Shown here one piece after another: positions 28,446 through 42,408 of a stretch of DNA of 64,000 nt. Source of the stretch: Bradysia coprophila (lineage: Eukaryota; Arthropoda; Insecta; Diptera; Sciaridae); NCBI RefSeq assembly GCF_014529535.1, contig NW_023504022.1, positions 5,755,132-5,819,131 of the forward strand. Reading direction: 5' to 3'. Position 1 is the stretch's first letter, and each line of letters opens with the position of its first letter. The translations under genes and the position numbers were made by a program. Under the pieces are notes generated by a model that did no database searches, had not been told where the DNA came from, and saw only the letters and a list, made by a program, of their open reading frames with translations.

Positions 28446-28566
28446 ACGTCCTGGTTTGGAGATTTTTTATTTTGATGAGTGTTGTGGCGTGCAGCTCGTG
28501 TCGAAGCCGAGGGAAGCAACCACACAGCACACTAGTCAAAATAAAAATCTGCAAACCAGTACGTTG
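28446..28566. repeat. short inverted-repeat element
   Basis: About 40-base arms: CTGGTTTGGAGATTTTTTAT on the left and the near complement ATAAAAATCTGCAAACCAG on the right, with GATGAGTGTTGTGG/CCACACAGCACACTAGTC inside. It sits immediately upstream of the reverse transcriptase remnant. Confidence 0.65.
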
Positions 28567-28569
28567 AAG

Positions 28570-29637
28570 ACCGCCAGAAACAAATGTTACCGCTCTGTAA
28601 TTGACGGGAGTCCCCAGAGGGTAGAGTAGGTTATTTTGCACGCTGCGAAAGTAATTCATTACACGAGGTAACAGTTTTGCAATTGGAGCAACAAGCTCCG
28701 ATAACTGTCTTTCCGACAAGTGTAGAGTTTGTACGAAAATGACGTTAGAAGGAGCTAACAGCCGTGTAAGGATTCGAAACAAACTGTCAGAATCGTTTGA
28801 CATTGAGGAAGTACTATGCCAAGGAAATCCTCTCACAACGCTGCTTTTTAATCTGATCTGCAGTGAGGGCCACCAAGACAAGAAGTTGTTAAAGAAAAGT
28901 TTGTGGCCTTGGAGAGGAAAGGTTCCGACCTCGGATTAAAGGTGAATGACACAAAAACGGAATACATGATCATCACTCATTCGAACCGACCGCCGCGAGC
29001 AGAATGTACAAATCAACGCACACACTTCTAAGGTGGTGAACGAATTTGTGTACCTGGGAACTCAGCTAAATACCGACAGCAGCATCATGGACGAAATCAA
29101 ACGGCGGATAACTTTAGGAAACAGGAGTTGTTATAGTCTGTTGAACATTTTCAGGTCCAAATCAGTTAGCAGAGTTTCAAAGTGCACATTGTACAGATCG
29201 GTAATAAGAACGATTGTAACATACGGCTCGGAGTCGTGGTGCATGACACAAAGAGAAGAACAGACGTTACTCACGTTTGAAAGGAAAGTCCTGCGTACAA
29301 TATTCGGACCGATTCTGGATCCGAATTAAAACAGATGGTGCAGACGATTCAACTTTGAGCTAAAACAGCTTTATGGATTGCAGAACATAGTCGGGATCAT
29401 CAAACTGAATAGACTTCGGTGGAACAGATGGAGGAAAATCGTATTCCGAAGAAAATATTGAAAACCAAACCTGAAGGGAAGAGGAGTGCAGGTCGACCAA
29501 AGGCCACATGCTGCGACGCAGTCCTCTCAAATCTTGAAACAATCGGTGTCACACGTTGGGAATCGTTAGCCGCGGATAGGTCCGGTTGGAGAAGCATGTT
29601 GGAGAAGGCCAAGACCCTTAATGGGTTGTAGTGCCGG
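28570..29637 (+). pseudogene. degenerate non-LTR retrotransposon reverse transcriptase (3' half)
   Basis: Three plus-strand frames give successive pieces of one retrotransposon polyprotein. At 28739 a reverse transcriptase segment ends in a Q-G-N-P-L-T-T-L-L-F-N-L motif (usually QGDPLSxxLFNL). At 29033 the post-RT region reads FVYLGTQLNTDSSI, followed by a Y-G-S-E-S-W motif. At 29419 the C-terminal region ENRIPKKIL...GRPKATCCD ends KAKTLNGL. Frameshifts separate the pieces and the catalytic YADD segment is missing, so it cannot work as a polymerase. The family is Jockey/CR1/RTE-like. The minus-strand 145-residue frame over it is a shadow. Confidence 0.85.
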
Positions 29638-30609
29638 TAAAGTAAGTAAGTAGAGTTTGTATATTCGAGCCGAAGGCGAGGTATACAACTAGACTGATCG
29701 AAAAACAGTTACAGAAGCAAGTTGCTCAAAAACAGACGAGTGAGTTTGCGATCACAAGGTTGTTTTTGAATTGTTTATATTTACTCTGTTTAGTTGAATT
29801 TCACGTAAAAATTCACGAAACATTACCAGAACATTCGGCATGTAATGGACCATTTTCGCAGGGAGCAAATTGCTATGTAATGCTCAACTTTCGCATTGGG
29901 CTGGCCGTAAAAATTCTTCCAGTTTTTTTTGAGCTTTTCTCAATATGGTTTCTATGAACACCACACTGACAAAGTTACTCTCACTCAATGGAAATAATAT
30001 AACAGTCGAACCCTAAATAATTTCCCTTCAATGAAATGACTTTTATGGATAAAAACTAATGTTTCTTGTCGACATTCATTACTGTGATGAATATGGCTTA
30101 TAATCGTTGGAAAGTGTTCTGCTTTGCTGTATTTTATAATCCATCAATCAAAAAAATGGACGGTTAATGATGAACGGGTACTTCTGGAGCTGCTTATATA
30201 TAATAAACTAGAAGACGTTAATTGTTTGTAATTGCATGGATGTAAAGACTGAGCTCCGTGTACTTTTCAAATAGTTATCAAGTGCTTTTTTAGCCTAAAT
30301 ATTAAAATTTGTCTGAAAATCTACAATGACACCATCTACATGTAGTTTGTTGTTAGACCTGCCTTTGAAAGAGTGGAAACTGATCAGAAATATCCAAATT
30401 ATTTCAAAATCTTTAATTGCAGTTACTTCTATGTAGGATGTTGTCACATATCCACGAGCAATTAAAAATTACGCATTAAACGTAGCACGTTCTGTGCAGG
30501 TAAATACGCCATCATTAATAAATAATAATCTTTCATTTTGTGTCGTGTACTTGAAATTTGAACTCTTACACACAGACATTAGCCGGGTACCTTACCAGTG
30601 GAGTTATTT
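29638..30609. other. no gene seen
   Basis: AT-rich. A short palindromic word around 29655-29680 (ATTCGAGCCGAAGGCGAGG flanked by GTAT/ATAC) resembles the CGAAxxGAG hairpin tips of MITEs elsewhere in the window. Confidence 0.4.
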
Positions 30610-31832
30610 TTAGACCCGTACGAAGTACTGGGGTCTTATAGGTTTACGCATACGTTTGTAACACGTCGAATTGGATTCCCTGAGTAAGGGGAAAACTATC
30701 CGAACTAACTAGCCAAATCCGCGAAAAAAAATGTCCGTCTGTCTGTCCGTCTGTCTGTCTGCACGATAACTTGAGTAAAACGCATCCGATTTTGAAAATT
30801 CTTTTTTTTTCCCGTTCGGTAATGTCAAAAGACAGGCTAAGTTCGAAGATGAGTGATTTTGGATCGACCCCTCCCGAGCTGTGGCCCAATAAGTGCTTTA
30901 CGGTTTTTCGAAGATATCTCCGGACATTTAAACGTTAAACTTGTAAGTGATACGTCAAATAAAAGGTATTTACAATACCAATCGACAAACAAAAAGTTTA
31001 TGGAAATCGGATGACCGACTCGTGAGTTAGACCCCTTGGTGTGGAACAGGCACAGGGCGGCAAGCAGTTTTTGCTTGTAGGTTGGCCAAATTTGAACGTA
31101 TTTAGATGGCTTTATTAGATAGGTATTGACCGTACCAATCAGGGAAAAAAAAGTTTATGAAATTATGTTCTCCGGAGAGTGAGCTAGGTCTCTTGGAGTG
31201 AGCTCTTATCTGGCTACTCGGCCGTACAGTGAACGTGGAGTATTTTGTCAATATCTCGAGTAAATTTTGACCGAATTTCATGAATTTTTTTTGTTTAAAA
31301 GGTATTAACGAATGTAAAGAGTCGCTACTATTTCCGGTCTCCTAACAAAATGGCTGCCGGCGGCCATATTGGATTTTAGTAAAATTGATATAAAGTGGGA
31401 AAAATGATGCTTAGAGAGTTTCTGTTAACATGGAAATAATGTGTTAAGTGTGAGGGGTTTCAGGGATTCCATATATGGACATCTATATATACCTATATAC
31501 AGCTATATTGAGCTATATACAGGCATATAGAGCTATATAATAGCATATTCCTCTGTGAAATGTTTATTTACAGTGAAATATAGGTAAATATAGCGGTATA
31601 TAGCTGTTTAAATAGGAATTTATGAAATTTGACTTCGTACGGGGCTGTCTATATTGCCTCCGGCAATTTAATTGTATATGATAACAAGGCAAAGAGTGGA
31701 TAATGTAAGTGATTTAAAAGGAAGAATAGTTTTTCAGCAGAGAAGAAAATGAAGTAAGAGAAATGAAGAGTTTCACATTAAAGGCTTTTGATACGAATAG
31801 GTGTTTCGTACGGGTCGGCGTTAGCTATGTTT
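30610..31832 (-). mobile_element. Helentron-like element, family 1, copy 3 (reversed)
   Basis: Reverse-complement copy of the 1.2-kb repeat: hairpin end at 30610-30640, GTCY run at about 30732-30761, TATATAGCT tract near 31470-31600, and the GCTAACGCC start at about 31815-31832. Full length by comparison with the others. Confidence 0.75.
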
Positions 31833-34608
31833 TTATTAGAAATTATTAGAGAAATAAACCATATTTGGCCGTCAAATCATTGCGAAACGTGCCGTGCACA
31901 ACAACAATTTAATGGTGCAATATTTAGGTCTGCTGGTCTGTAGTGCTTTTATACACAAGACATAACACGTAATCTAGATCAAATATAATAATTTCGTGTC
32001 GTAGTCTACTGTAAAACGGCATGGAACGTAAGAAATGCCAATAATTCGTTTTATTGAAATTTTTTCCGAGCGGAGGAGAGAAGCAAAGGAATGTCTAAAC
32101 ATATTTCAACTTAATATAAGTGTGAACGCGAGGTTGATTCGCTGTGAGAATATTATGCGGATATAACAAAGGGATCTGATCAAATATGTGTTGAAATATG
32201 TAGAGTCGATATACATTTCGGAATGAATATAAATCCAGCCTTGAGCAAAAATTAAAATTGAAATTGACGATGTTTGGGGTATGCATATTACTTATAGAAT
32301 AGAACAACCGGATATTTGATTATTTGAAATTAATTAAAAACTCGAAACTTTCTTTGTGTATCCACATCAGAGGCTACACCGTTTAACTTTGAAAATTTCT
32401 TCAAAATCATTGTGATCTTCAAAATGTTCAACATTTTGCGTTTACAGATTGCTACGGACGATACTGTCTTGGAGGCTTTGATTTATCTTCAAGAGCAGCA
32501 CTTAATTCCAAGATATCAACAACAAAAAAACACGCAGCGCATGCAAGGTTCGACTTATCTTCATTTATGTATGTACATTTGACGATTTCGTTTTTATCAG
32601 ATTGTTGAATGTCACAAAACAACAACAAGAACTCTGATTACTTGTTAAAAATTAGTTTATTTGGATTGAGTATTACACTCTGCCACGTATTCCTAATTTT
32701 AGATAAAATTAATTGGATGAAAGGTGTAATTGGATCTCCAATACATCTGACATCTGACTGACCCGCATCAAAAAGATTGAGAACAGACGTGTCTCTGAGA
32801 ATATAATTTGAATTCGACGGGCGAAACAGAATAGTAATTAGGATAACGGTCTGTATGGGAAATGTAGATAGAATGCTACGAGTTTTCAACCAATAAAATA
32901 TGTCTGGACACTCATAACGACGGTCGAATTAATTGAGTCATTATGGAAACGTCGCAATTAAACACTGTGATGTGTGCAAACACAACCAGCGAATGTCGAT
33001 AATGTTAGTTGTAATGTTGCAAACATGCAAAGCTCTTATCAGTGCCTTACCAAATGAAACAAAATTTTTTTTTTCTCTTATCGATTCAGATGACAATGTG
33101 TTCGTACATGGACTGTTTCTGATTTCTTTTGATTTCGTTTTGTTCGATGGGCTGATTAAACTGATTCACAATTCAATAAAACACAATCTTTGATCAGAAC
33201 TTAATCGAATAGAATATGAGATTGAACGACACGAAAAATGAAAATGTCTCACCTTCCGTTTTCCGTATCGGTTAACAATTTGTATCGAAAGTTTTTATTT
33301 TTTCGATGTATGAACGACATGATTGAACGTTTTCTTTAAATATTAAACTTTTTAAGTATGAAATTACTCGATTCGCTAATTTAAACAATTTCGTTTTTTT
33401 TTTAGCACCGATCACAAAGTCTTTTAAATTCACAAATTCGTATAGTAAATCACAACACCGAGACCTCAATCAACACACAGATTTTTTTGTTGGTTTTTCT
33501 TTTATAACAAGCCAATATACAATCCACTGATCGCGTACTGGACTGAATGAGTATAATAATAAAAGTTTTAAATAAAAATTGTTTAACTTCAGCTGAATAA
33601 AACCGGTACCGACGTCAACGACATTTTCGTATCAACTAAATGAATGTTACTTGCAAATCTATACACGTCGTTCGTTAAGTATCACTGTTTTATGAATAGC
33701 GCTTTGTGAGAAAAGAGATTAAATAATTTTCGATTCGAATTGTGTGTAGTGTGGTTGTCGAAATGGTATATAGAATACGTGCGAGCTTCTAATGACCGAA
33801 CTTTATACGATATCAGGTTTAGTCGTATGGATGATATTACACTACTTTTATATCGAAGACTTGTATTGTCGTTTATCTCTGGCCAAAAGAGGGCTGGTTG
33901 TATTTGTTTTGGTTTGTCTAAATTATGAGTAAGATTTATACCAATTAATTTGAAGTGGAGCAAGTAGTGGGGGACTTTAAGGTACAGGTTTATATATAAG
34001 TGACTATTCCGTGTCGGCTACAATGAGAACCGTAAACTAATATTTATTATCTCTGTCCATGTAATCGAAACATATGGCATCGTATGCATTGCAAACATCA
34101 CACCATCCTAATAAACTACAGAAACAATTCGAAACGTAATCATAATAACGTTGTGATCTAGTTCGACAAACACTTCGTTCTCTGCATATTCAAAATCTTG
34201 TTTCACATTCACCAATAACAATTTTTTTGTCCGTAAAACTAGCACGAAAACGTTTTTTTTTGTCTTTCTGAGGAGTTTGTTCAATGTTCAATTACGTTCA
34301 ATGTCAATACGACTGGAAAAAAAACGCAAAATTGGTTCCATGTTAGTTGTTAGTATGAGATAACTTGTTGAAACACGTGGGTGCTGTTTTAGCGCAAGCG
34401 CAGGATTCGTTGAGCTCTCAACACGATGACTGTAGGAATGTTGGTTTCGAAGAATAACATTGCATAAACATGTTTTGAGGGATGTATTAAGGAAAGAGTG
34501 ATAAGGCGGTGGGAACTACTAATATTTTTCAGCTTTGTTTCCTTTTTGACCCTATCATATTAGTCTAGTTTAGGCTAGTCATCTGTTTCCGAAAACGACG
34601 ACAAAAAA
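31833..34608. other. intergenic; one weak secreted-peptide candidate
   Basis: AT-rich. An 83-residue minus frame at 32638-32889 begins with a basic-hydrophobic stretch (MKTRSILSTFPIQTVILITI) that could be a signal peptide, but there is no other support. A GGAAG|GTGAGA donor-like site on the minus strand near 33259 might end a non-coding exon. No gene is called. Confidence 0.3.
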
Positions 34609-35780
34609 ACATAGCTAACGCCGACCCGTACGAAACACCTATTCGTGTCAAAAGCCTTTAATGTGAAACTCTTCATTTCTCTTACTTCATTTTCTTCTCT
34701 GCTGAAAAACTATTCTTCCTTTTAAATCACTTACATTATCCACTCTTTGCCTTGTTATCATATCCAATTAAATTGCCGGAGGCAATATAGACAGCCCCGT
34801 ACGAAGTCAAATTTCATAAATTCCTATTTAAACAGCTATATACCGCTATATTTACCTATATTTCACTATAAATAAACATTTCACAGATAAATATATGCTA
34901 TTATATAGCTCTATATGCCTGTATATAGCTCAATATAGCTGTATATAGGTATATATAGATGTCCATATATGGAATCCCTGAAACCCCTCACACTTAACAC
35001 ATTATTTCCATGTTAACAGAAACTCTCTAAGCATCATTTTTCCCACTTTATATCACTTTTATTAAAATCCAATATGGCCACCGGCAGCCATTTTGTTAGA
35101 AGACCGGAAATAGTACCGACGGTTTACATTCGTTAATACCTTTCAAACAAAAAAAAATCATGAAATTCGGTCAAAATTTACTCGAGATATTGACAAAATA
35201 CTCCACGTTCACTGTACGGCCGAGTAGCCAGATAAGAGCTCACTCCAAGAGACCTAGCTCACGCTCCGGAGAACATAATTTCATAAATATGTTCAAATGT
35301 GGCCGACCTACAAGCAAAAACTGCTTGCCGCCCTGTGCCTGTTCCACACCAAGGGGTCTAACTCACGAGTCGGTCATCCGATTTCCATAAACTTTTTTTT
35401 TGTCGATCGGTATTGTGAATACCTTTTATTTGACGTATCACTTACAAGTTTAACGTTTAAATGTCCGGAGATATCTTCGAAAAACCGTAAAGCACTTATT
35501 GGGCCACAGCTCGGGAGGGGTCGATCCAAAATCACTCATCTTCGAACTTAGCCTGTCTTTTGACATTACCAAACGGGAAAAAAAAGAATTTTCAAAATCG
35601 GATGCGTTTTACCCAAGTTATCGTACAGACGGACAGACGGACAGACGGACATTTATTTTTTCGCGGATTTGGCATCTCTAGACAACCACAATAGGTTTCC
35701 CCTTACTCAGGGAGTCCAATTCGACGTGTTACAAACGTATGCGTAAACCTATAAGAACCCAGTACTTCGTACGGGTCTAA
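34609..35780 (+). mobile_element. Helentron-like element, family 1, copy 4
   Basis: Same ends and internal blocks as the other family 1 copies. A segment of roughly 70 bases in the middle is deleted (TTTCATAAA joins directly to TATGTTCAAATG). GTCY run at about 35626-35651. The end reads CTAA followed by TAACC, which fixes the right boundary better than the A-rich flanks of the other copies. Confidence 0.75.
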
Positions 35781-38008
35781 TAACCGAAGAGCTCATCCTT
35801 GCGTTCTCTAATGTAATGAACTTTAGGGTACAACTAACGAAGTACAAGATTCACTATACATTTTTTACACTAAGCGATACATTAAGCCAACGAAGTAATA
35901 GATTTGATCAATGAGATACATCGGATGTATTGGAAATTGAAAATTGAAAATAATCTCTTTGTGTGGACGATCGTGGAAATTGTGTTTTTTTACAGCGTCG
36001 CATTACTGTCATAGAATTCCATCCATTTCAATCAAACACATACAATGGTGGAAATCAGAATTCTGGAACAGTTCTGCTGATTTTATTAGGCTTTTCAATT
36101 ACAAAGAATTTACTTCCCATCCTCAGTTTCCCCCTGATGATTCACTTCATTCTATAAGATTCCTTCTTTGCTTCCCGCAACTAATTAATAAAATTTAATT
36201 CATCGCAAAGACGAATAAACCAATCTTACAGCACCGAAGGTTCATTGGAAATAGTTGACAGGCCTAATTACTGCAAACAGTACCCGTGCAAAAAGTAACA
36301 CGAGCGTCAACTCAAAAACAACTGATTAAGCAACAAACAGTTGATCACATTAATAAAACCTGGAAAGTAAAAGCGTTTGTTCTATTTAAAGTAAATAAAA
36401 GAAAAAGTGACGGCAGAAACTTAATGTTCGCATTTTCAACCAGATGGTGAAATCGTAGACATTCCAAGTAGGGAATCTGCAAACTAAAGACGTCGAACGG
36501 AAAGTAAAGAGATCTTGTTCCGACTTTTGAAAATCGTTTTTTTTTGTAAATAAATCTGATCCGGTTGAACCGGACAAATGAGAAGGACCTGTTATCGGAA
36601 GTTTTAATTCTTAAAATTCGGAAATTTTTTTTGGAATTTTTTGGAATTAAAATTCCCGTTAATAAGCCCTGGAACAAACTCGTAATAGATAAGCACTAAC
36701 TCACTAGACAACGATTCCTATCACTATATCAATTTGTCCTAATTGCGATGATAAAGGCATACCTATGCGAGTGAAATATGCTACCGAAGTCATTAGACGA
36801 ACATGTATTGATGACAGAGAAGAAGAAACATATATTGGCGGTGTCTGGTTCGGCTTAGCCAACGAGTGGATTAAACTTTCAGGTATATCACAGATGTTAT
36901 TTTCGATGACTTGTTGTTATTGATAAGATTGAAAAGGGGCTTTGTTAATAAAGAAATTGAAAAAAAAAATTGTTTTCTTCGCTCAGAAAGAAAACAAAAG
37001 ACCGTGCGACACAATTATCAGTCGAATCTCGTTTGCGCTAAATACTATGTTTGTTGTAATTCATTGCGTTGTGCGTTAAACCTTGTCAGAGTGTTGACAA
37101 CTGGCGACAATTTAGTCCAGTCAGGCCCGTAGCTACTAATGGGCTGAGCGATACATTACCCTGACATTCCATCCTGACATGAGCAAAAAACCGGTTTTTT
37201 CTTTAGTTTCACAAAAATATTTCTGACGTCATTTTACCTTCCCTAAGAAAGCCGGTCATGAGTACAGTTTTCACACAATTTAACATTCCACAGATGTAAT
37301 ATGCTTAGCCGTTTCATTGTCGAATCCATCATTTCTTTTGAATCAACAGATTGATACGAAATCTAGTACTTCAGCAGCTTTAGCAGAAGAGTATTTTTTG
37401 GTGATTTCTGTGTCTGTCGATTACATGTGACCCCAAAGTGCTGTGTCATGTGTTGAAATTGTGAATGAGGTCGTAAAAACTGTCTATTTTTACCATTCTT
37501 TATCATAACGAGAGTAACATGAAGATAATCGAAATAACTTTGAAACAACTCTTCGTGTTGCTGATCAAAAAAAACAATATTCAAATGAGTTGTGGTATGA
37601 TGTACGTACCTAACAACACAAGAAAAACAGAATTAATTCCGATGTGCAATCAATATACGAAAGTAAAAAAAAAATTTGAATAAAATCATTGACTTGAATG
37701 AAAACACACCACTACCACACAATCGGACTATGAATTCTGAACTGAATTTCCATCCCAAACAAGAGCTAAAATATGATGTCTGTGAATATGTGTGTTACCG
37801 AGTGTATAAATATATGAAAACGAGACATTTTGTGATAAGAATAAAATGTGGCAAAAGTAAACATATCTGGCAGTGAGCGCAATACAACAACATTAATTTT
37901 TGTTGTATGAATACATTCGGTCGGTTTTTGTTATTTACTTGATAAAAGTCCATGCGAATTATAATGAATCTCGTTCAATGAGTTAGTAGACAATGGATCA
38001 TAACTTAC
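35781..38008. other. intergenic with one protein-like fragment
   Basis: Mostly AT-rich sequence. The fragment at 36735-36883 is described separately; nothing else is supported. Confidence 0.35.
36735..36883 (+). pseudogene. possible coding fragment, unrecognised
   Basis: A short frame with protein-like content: ICPNCDDKGIPMRVKYATEV, then an acidic patch and GGVWFGLANEWIKLSG. The combination of a K-(Y/L)-A-x-(E/Q)-V type segment and a later hydrophobic W/F block faintly recalls THAP/P-type transposases, but this is a guess. No start codon or splice partner is clear. Confidence 0.2.
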
Positions 38009-38070
38009 TCATCTTTCTTCGTCTCGATGGTACTGGCTGCTTCAATGTCGGTATTCGTGTTGACACTCAT
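38009..38070 (-). CDS. isolated first coding exon of an unidentified gene
   Basis: Minus-strand ATG at 38070 in a good context (CAAAG-ATG) opens 20 codons, MSVNTNTDIEAASTIETKKD, plus two bases, and stops at a strong donor GA|GTAAGT (38009/38008). Polar, acidic, threonine-rich N-terminus with no stop before the donor. The rest should lie at lower coordinates on the minus strand, but I found no matching exon within the window, so a very long intron or chance is possible. Confidence 0.4.
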
Positions 38071-38850
38071 CTTTGTAGCTATTTTTATGTCAATTCTCCG
38101 TAGGATACACTAGTTCCACAATTTATTTACCACTTTTCCAGTGTATGTCACTCATCAATCATGTAACAATTAACTTAATTTAAACTGCATTTCATTCAAA
38201 AGTTGTCATATGTTACAAAATTAAAGTGTTTCTTCGGTTATGTTTCATATAAAATTGTCATAGCGTACCATTCGCGTCTGAAACTATTGTGCTCAAATGG
38301 CCATCGATTCACTTTTATATTAGTCTAACGTAGAAAACACTGGAAGGCCAATTTATTTGGTAAATAGCTAGGAATTAAGCAAGATATCGTAATCAACGAT
38401 ACACTGCCCACAAAATTATTTTAGCTGTCACTGTTTATAATCATCATCAAAGTCATAAAAAGCGAAACCATCTGTCAATTTTGAACAACAAGAGGGAGCT
38501 GCCGTAAAGGTTTCATGAATCACAGAAAGAGCGACAGTTATAAGGGTTATAAGCGTTATAAGAAGGGTTATAAGTTTGTTCCAAGCAAGGTTCCGAAAGA
38601 ACGGCTTAAGACATCCACGAACGCATGTGACACCGAAATTAATAAACGCACTCAGTACAGATTGTGTGTGAAATCAACTTGAAGAGCAGGTTTTTTATGA
38701 AAAATTTGGAATTTTGTTTTTGTTAAGTTGCCTTTTTCATTTAATTACATCTTGCCTTGGGGTACTTGTCAAAGTATTTGCTTCTCTTTCAACATGTTAT
38801 GATGTGAGAGAGAAGACTGAAGACCAGTTCTTTTCAATGAAAGTGTTAAA

Positions 38851-38980
38851 CAGGTATGGTCTATTGTTCGCCCGGAGGACATAGAAATTTGATTTTCGTA
38901 CTTAAACGCACTCATTTTCATATTATTTTGACATAAAATGTGAGTGTGTTTAAGACGAATTCGCCGATCGACCATACCTG
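38851..38980. repeat. 130-base MITE with CAGGTATGGTC ends
   Basis: Ends CAGGTATGGTC / GACCATACCTG are exact complements. Inside, AAACGCACTCATTTTCATA faces TATTTTGACATAAAATGTGAGTGTGTTT. A diverged relative with the same AACGCACTCATTTT...GAGTGCGTTT core lies at about 39566-39680. Confidence 0.7.
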
Positions 38981-39392
38981 TTCTATACATTCATTGGTTC
39001 TTTTAACTTGACTTGAAGTACTTGTCAAAACATTTTTTTCTTTTTCATCATAATACTCTTTAAACTTCGTAGCCGCTGACGCAATTTGTGTGTCACCGCC
39101 TTCGTGATCAACTCCAAAGGTCTTAAAGAACAGGTTCCACGAAGGCGGGTGACATCAAATTTTATAAACAGATAGTGTGAGAAATCAACTTAAAAAAAAT
39201 ATTTTTCTCGAAAATTCAGAATTTTGTTTTTGTTAAGTTCCATTTTACATGTAAACTTCGCAGCCGATGATTCTCGTCGGCGTGATGATATGGTGGATTT
39301 TTTTACATGTAAAATAATCAGAAGTGAAGTTTTTCCGCGTATCTAATATAATGGCGATCTGCGTGACCTCCCCAAGTTTACAGCCTTGATGC

Positions 39393-39450
39393 CGATTTCA
39401 TATAAACAAACTCACCTCTCATTAGAGGTGAGTTTGTTTATATGAAATCG
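39393..39450. repeat. perfect 27-base-pair hairpin
   Basis: Positions 39393-39419 and 39424-39450 are exact reverse complements with a CATT loop. The right arm continues into TATGAAATCGCTATGTCCTC, a sequence that recurs diverged near 59588, so this is probably a transposon end rather than a microRNA precursor. Confidence 0.8.
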
Positions 39451-39996
39451 CTATGTCCTCTGGTTTGTATGAACAGACCATACCTGGTTTATACTTTCAT
39501 TGACCTTAGGCACTTTTACATAGCGACCACCGAAACAAAAATTCTTTTTCCTTACGAAAGTATAGAAGAGGTATGGTCAAATGTCGATCAGGAGCAACAG
39601 ATATTGGTTTTGTAAACGCACTCATTTTTCGTAGTGATTTGACATAAATTGTGAGTGCGTTTAATAAGATGAATCGGTTGTTTTAGTTAACCAACGCAGT
39701 GAAGTGTAAATCTGAAGTAGACCGATAAAGTTTGGTATGTATGCGCGAGCGAAAACAATTTAACAGGAAATGTATTGTTTTCATGTGAACGGAAAAATTG
39801 ACTATATTTCCTGTCAAATTATTATTTTCGCTCGATTAATAAAGCAAACCTTATTCTATGTTTATGTACATGAGTCAGTGTAAAGTTCATAAACATCAGA
39901 ATGTATTTTGGATTTGTAGGATCCGTCGGTATGATTTTTAATATTGTGGCTGCTCATCTCAAAATAGGAGTAAGAGCACCAAGAAGGCGTCTGACG

Positions 39997-40034
39997 TGTA
40001 TGAGTGTGTGTGTGTGTGTGGTGGTGTGTGTTGA
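39997..40034. repeat. GT microsatellite
   Basis: (GT)n tract with minor interruptions, about 140 bases upstream of the PrBP start codon. Confidence 0.85.
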
Positions 40035-40174
40035 CGGTGTTGACATATTTGACATTTGCCAGATATACGTCACTGTCGAGTGTCAAAACAGATTTTGTGT
40101 ACAACTGCATTTGCCCAAAGCAACAGCAAAACCAAGAAACAAATTCAAAAATTATTGAAAAAATTGGAAATAAA

Positions 40175-40934
<760 letters not shown>

Positions 40935-42408
40935 CCGAATCTGATGTGAATGCAACGAAAATTCAAATTAAGATTTTTGCTTCGTTCAATTGGAAAAATG
41001 GAATGCTCAACGAATCGTTCCACTCGCCTTTTATATTTCGAAATTTTGTAGAAATTTTGATGGAAACGGCTGCGTAGATAATAAGTGATTGTGTGTATAC
41101 ATAGCAGCACAGATTTAAGTTATTAATTGGAAATAAATTTGTACAAACGTGATCTTACCGGATTTTTCTTTCACTTGCATTCGATGTGGTCCTTACAAAT
41201 TTTGAGGACGTTGAAAGAGAAACGATCAGGAATATTAGGCCCTGATTTCAATTTTAGTTTAGTTTAGTAAAGATGGCAAATGAAAAATGGATTGGACGAC
41301 AGCATTTATATAACATTTCCGAAGTTCGGAATGAGAGACAATATGCCCACATCGCATTGTAGATCGGTTAGCCTGTGAGACGAGGAATGTTGTTTTAAAT
41401 CATCAGTTGATCTGTTTAAGTGTAAGGTTTAATTTTCGAATTATTTTTAAATCTGCTGCAGCAGCCAGTACAACAACAGCATTTATCGCCGAAGTATGCA
41501 AAGTACAAAGCACAGACTTACACATTCAACATGTCCTCGTTCAAATCAATTGGGCTGTCTGCCGGCTGTCGCGGGTCCCGAATAAATTTTCAAATGTTTA
41601 CAACTTATCTTCATACTAATAAAATGCTGCTGTTAGCTATCCGTTTCGTATTCGGTTCGCATCTACAACTTCATCTCGTTTGTAGACGTTTTTGTGACAA
41701 CTTTTTCCTTCGATCAAGATTCAGTTTGTTCACTTTCTTATATCTGATTGAGCTGAATGTCTAAGATAGATAGATTGATAGGTCAGAGTTTTGAGAGGCT
41801 TCTTCAATTGCAAAGCATGAACCCAGATCGAAGAACCTTTGTTCACCAATTACTGACCTTACTACTTCTATCATGGAAATTTCCCTGGACCCAAATGGTC
41901 GGATTAGTATGAATACATAGCTTCCTTAGACAGCCTTCGTTTCGACTCCGGTCCTATTAGTTCACTGTCCGATCTTAAATTGGCTAGCTCGTCTGCCTTT
42001 TCACTTCCACAGTGGAAGTTCTACTATGCCCTAGATAACGGTCACACAGTTAAGCTCGTCAAGTTTGTTCATTCAAGTCTTTACATTCTTTGACGAGACG
42101 TGAGTCAATATACGGTGAGCTTAAAGCCTTGATCGACGATTCAGTGCCCTTCCTCTGTGGAGCAAAACTCTTGAACAACACAGAGTAACCTTGTATGTGA
42201 TCTTGTATTGACTGGGATTCAGACTGATTAAACGACTGATCAACTACTGCCAGCTAGTGTCCATTAATTTTGTAAAATAAGAACCGCATGGCGTTTTTCC
42301 AACTCATTAAATTTTCATTCGAACCCACCGTAGTCATTATATTCGACGTATAATGAAGTGTCAACCTACAAGTTCATCGTTTAGCTCAATTCTTCATTTT
42401 ACGCTCAC
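40935..42408. other. PrBP 3' flank and intergenic
   Basis: Includes the PrBP 3' UTR. A frame around 41450-41764 contains a Gln-rich upstream part and MSSFKSIGLSAGCRGSR, but no recognised domain; I do not call a gene. Confidence 0.35.

Larger units (their letters stand above)
38071..40174. other. repeat-rich intergenic region
   Basis: Contains the CAGGTATGG MITE, relatives of it near 39565-39680, a perfect hairpin and a GT microsatellite, each listed separately. No gene seen. Confidence 0.45.

Noticed and set aside
28444-28881. 145-residue minus-strand frame
   Set aside because: Antisense of the reverse transcriptase remnant and its upstream inverted repeat.
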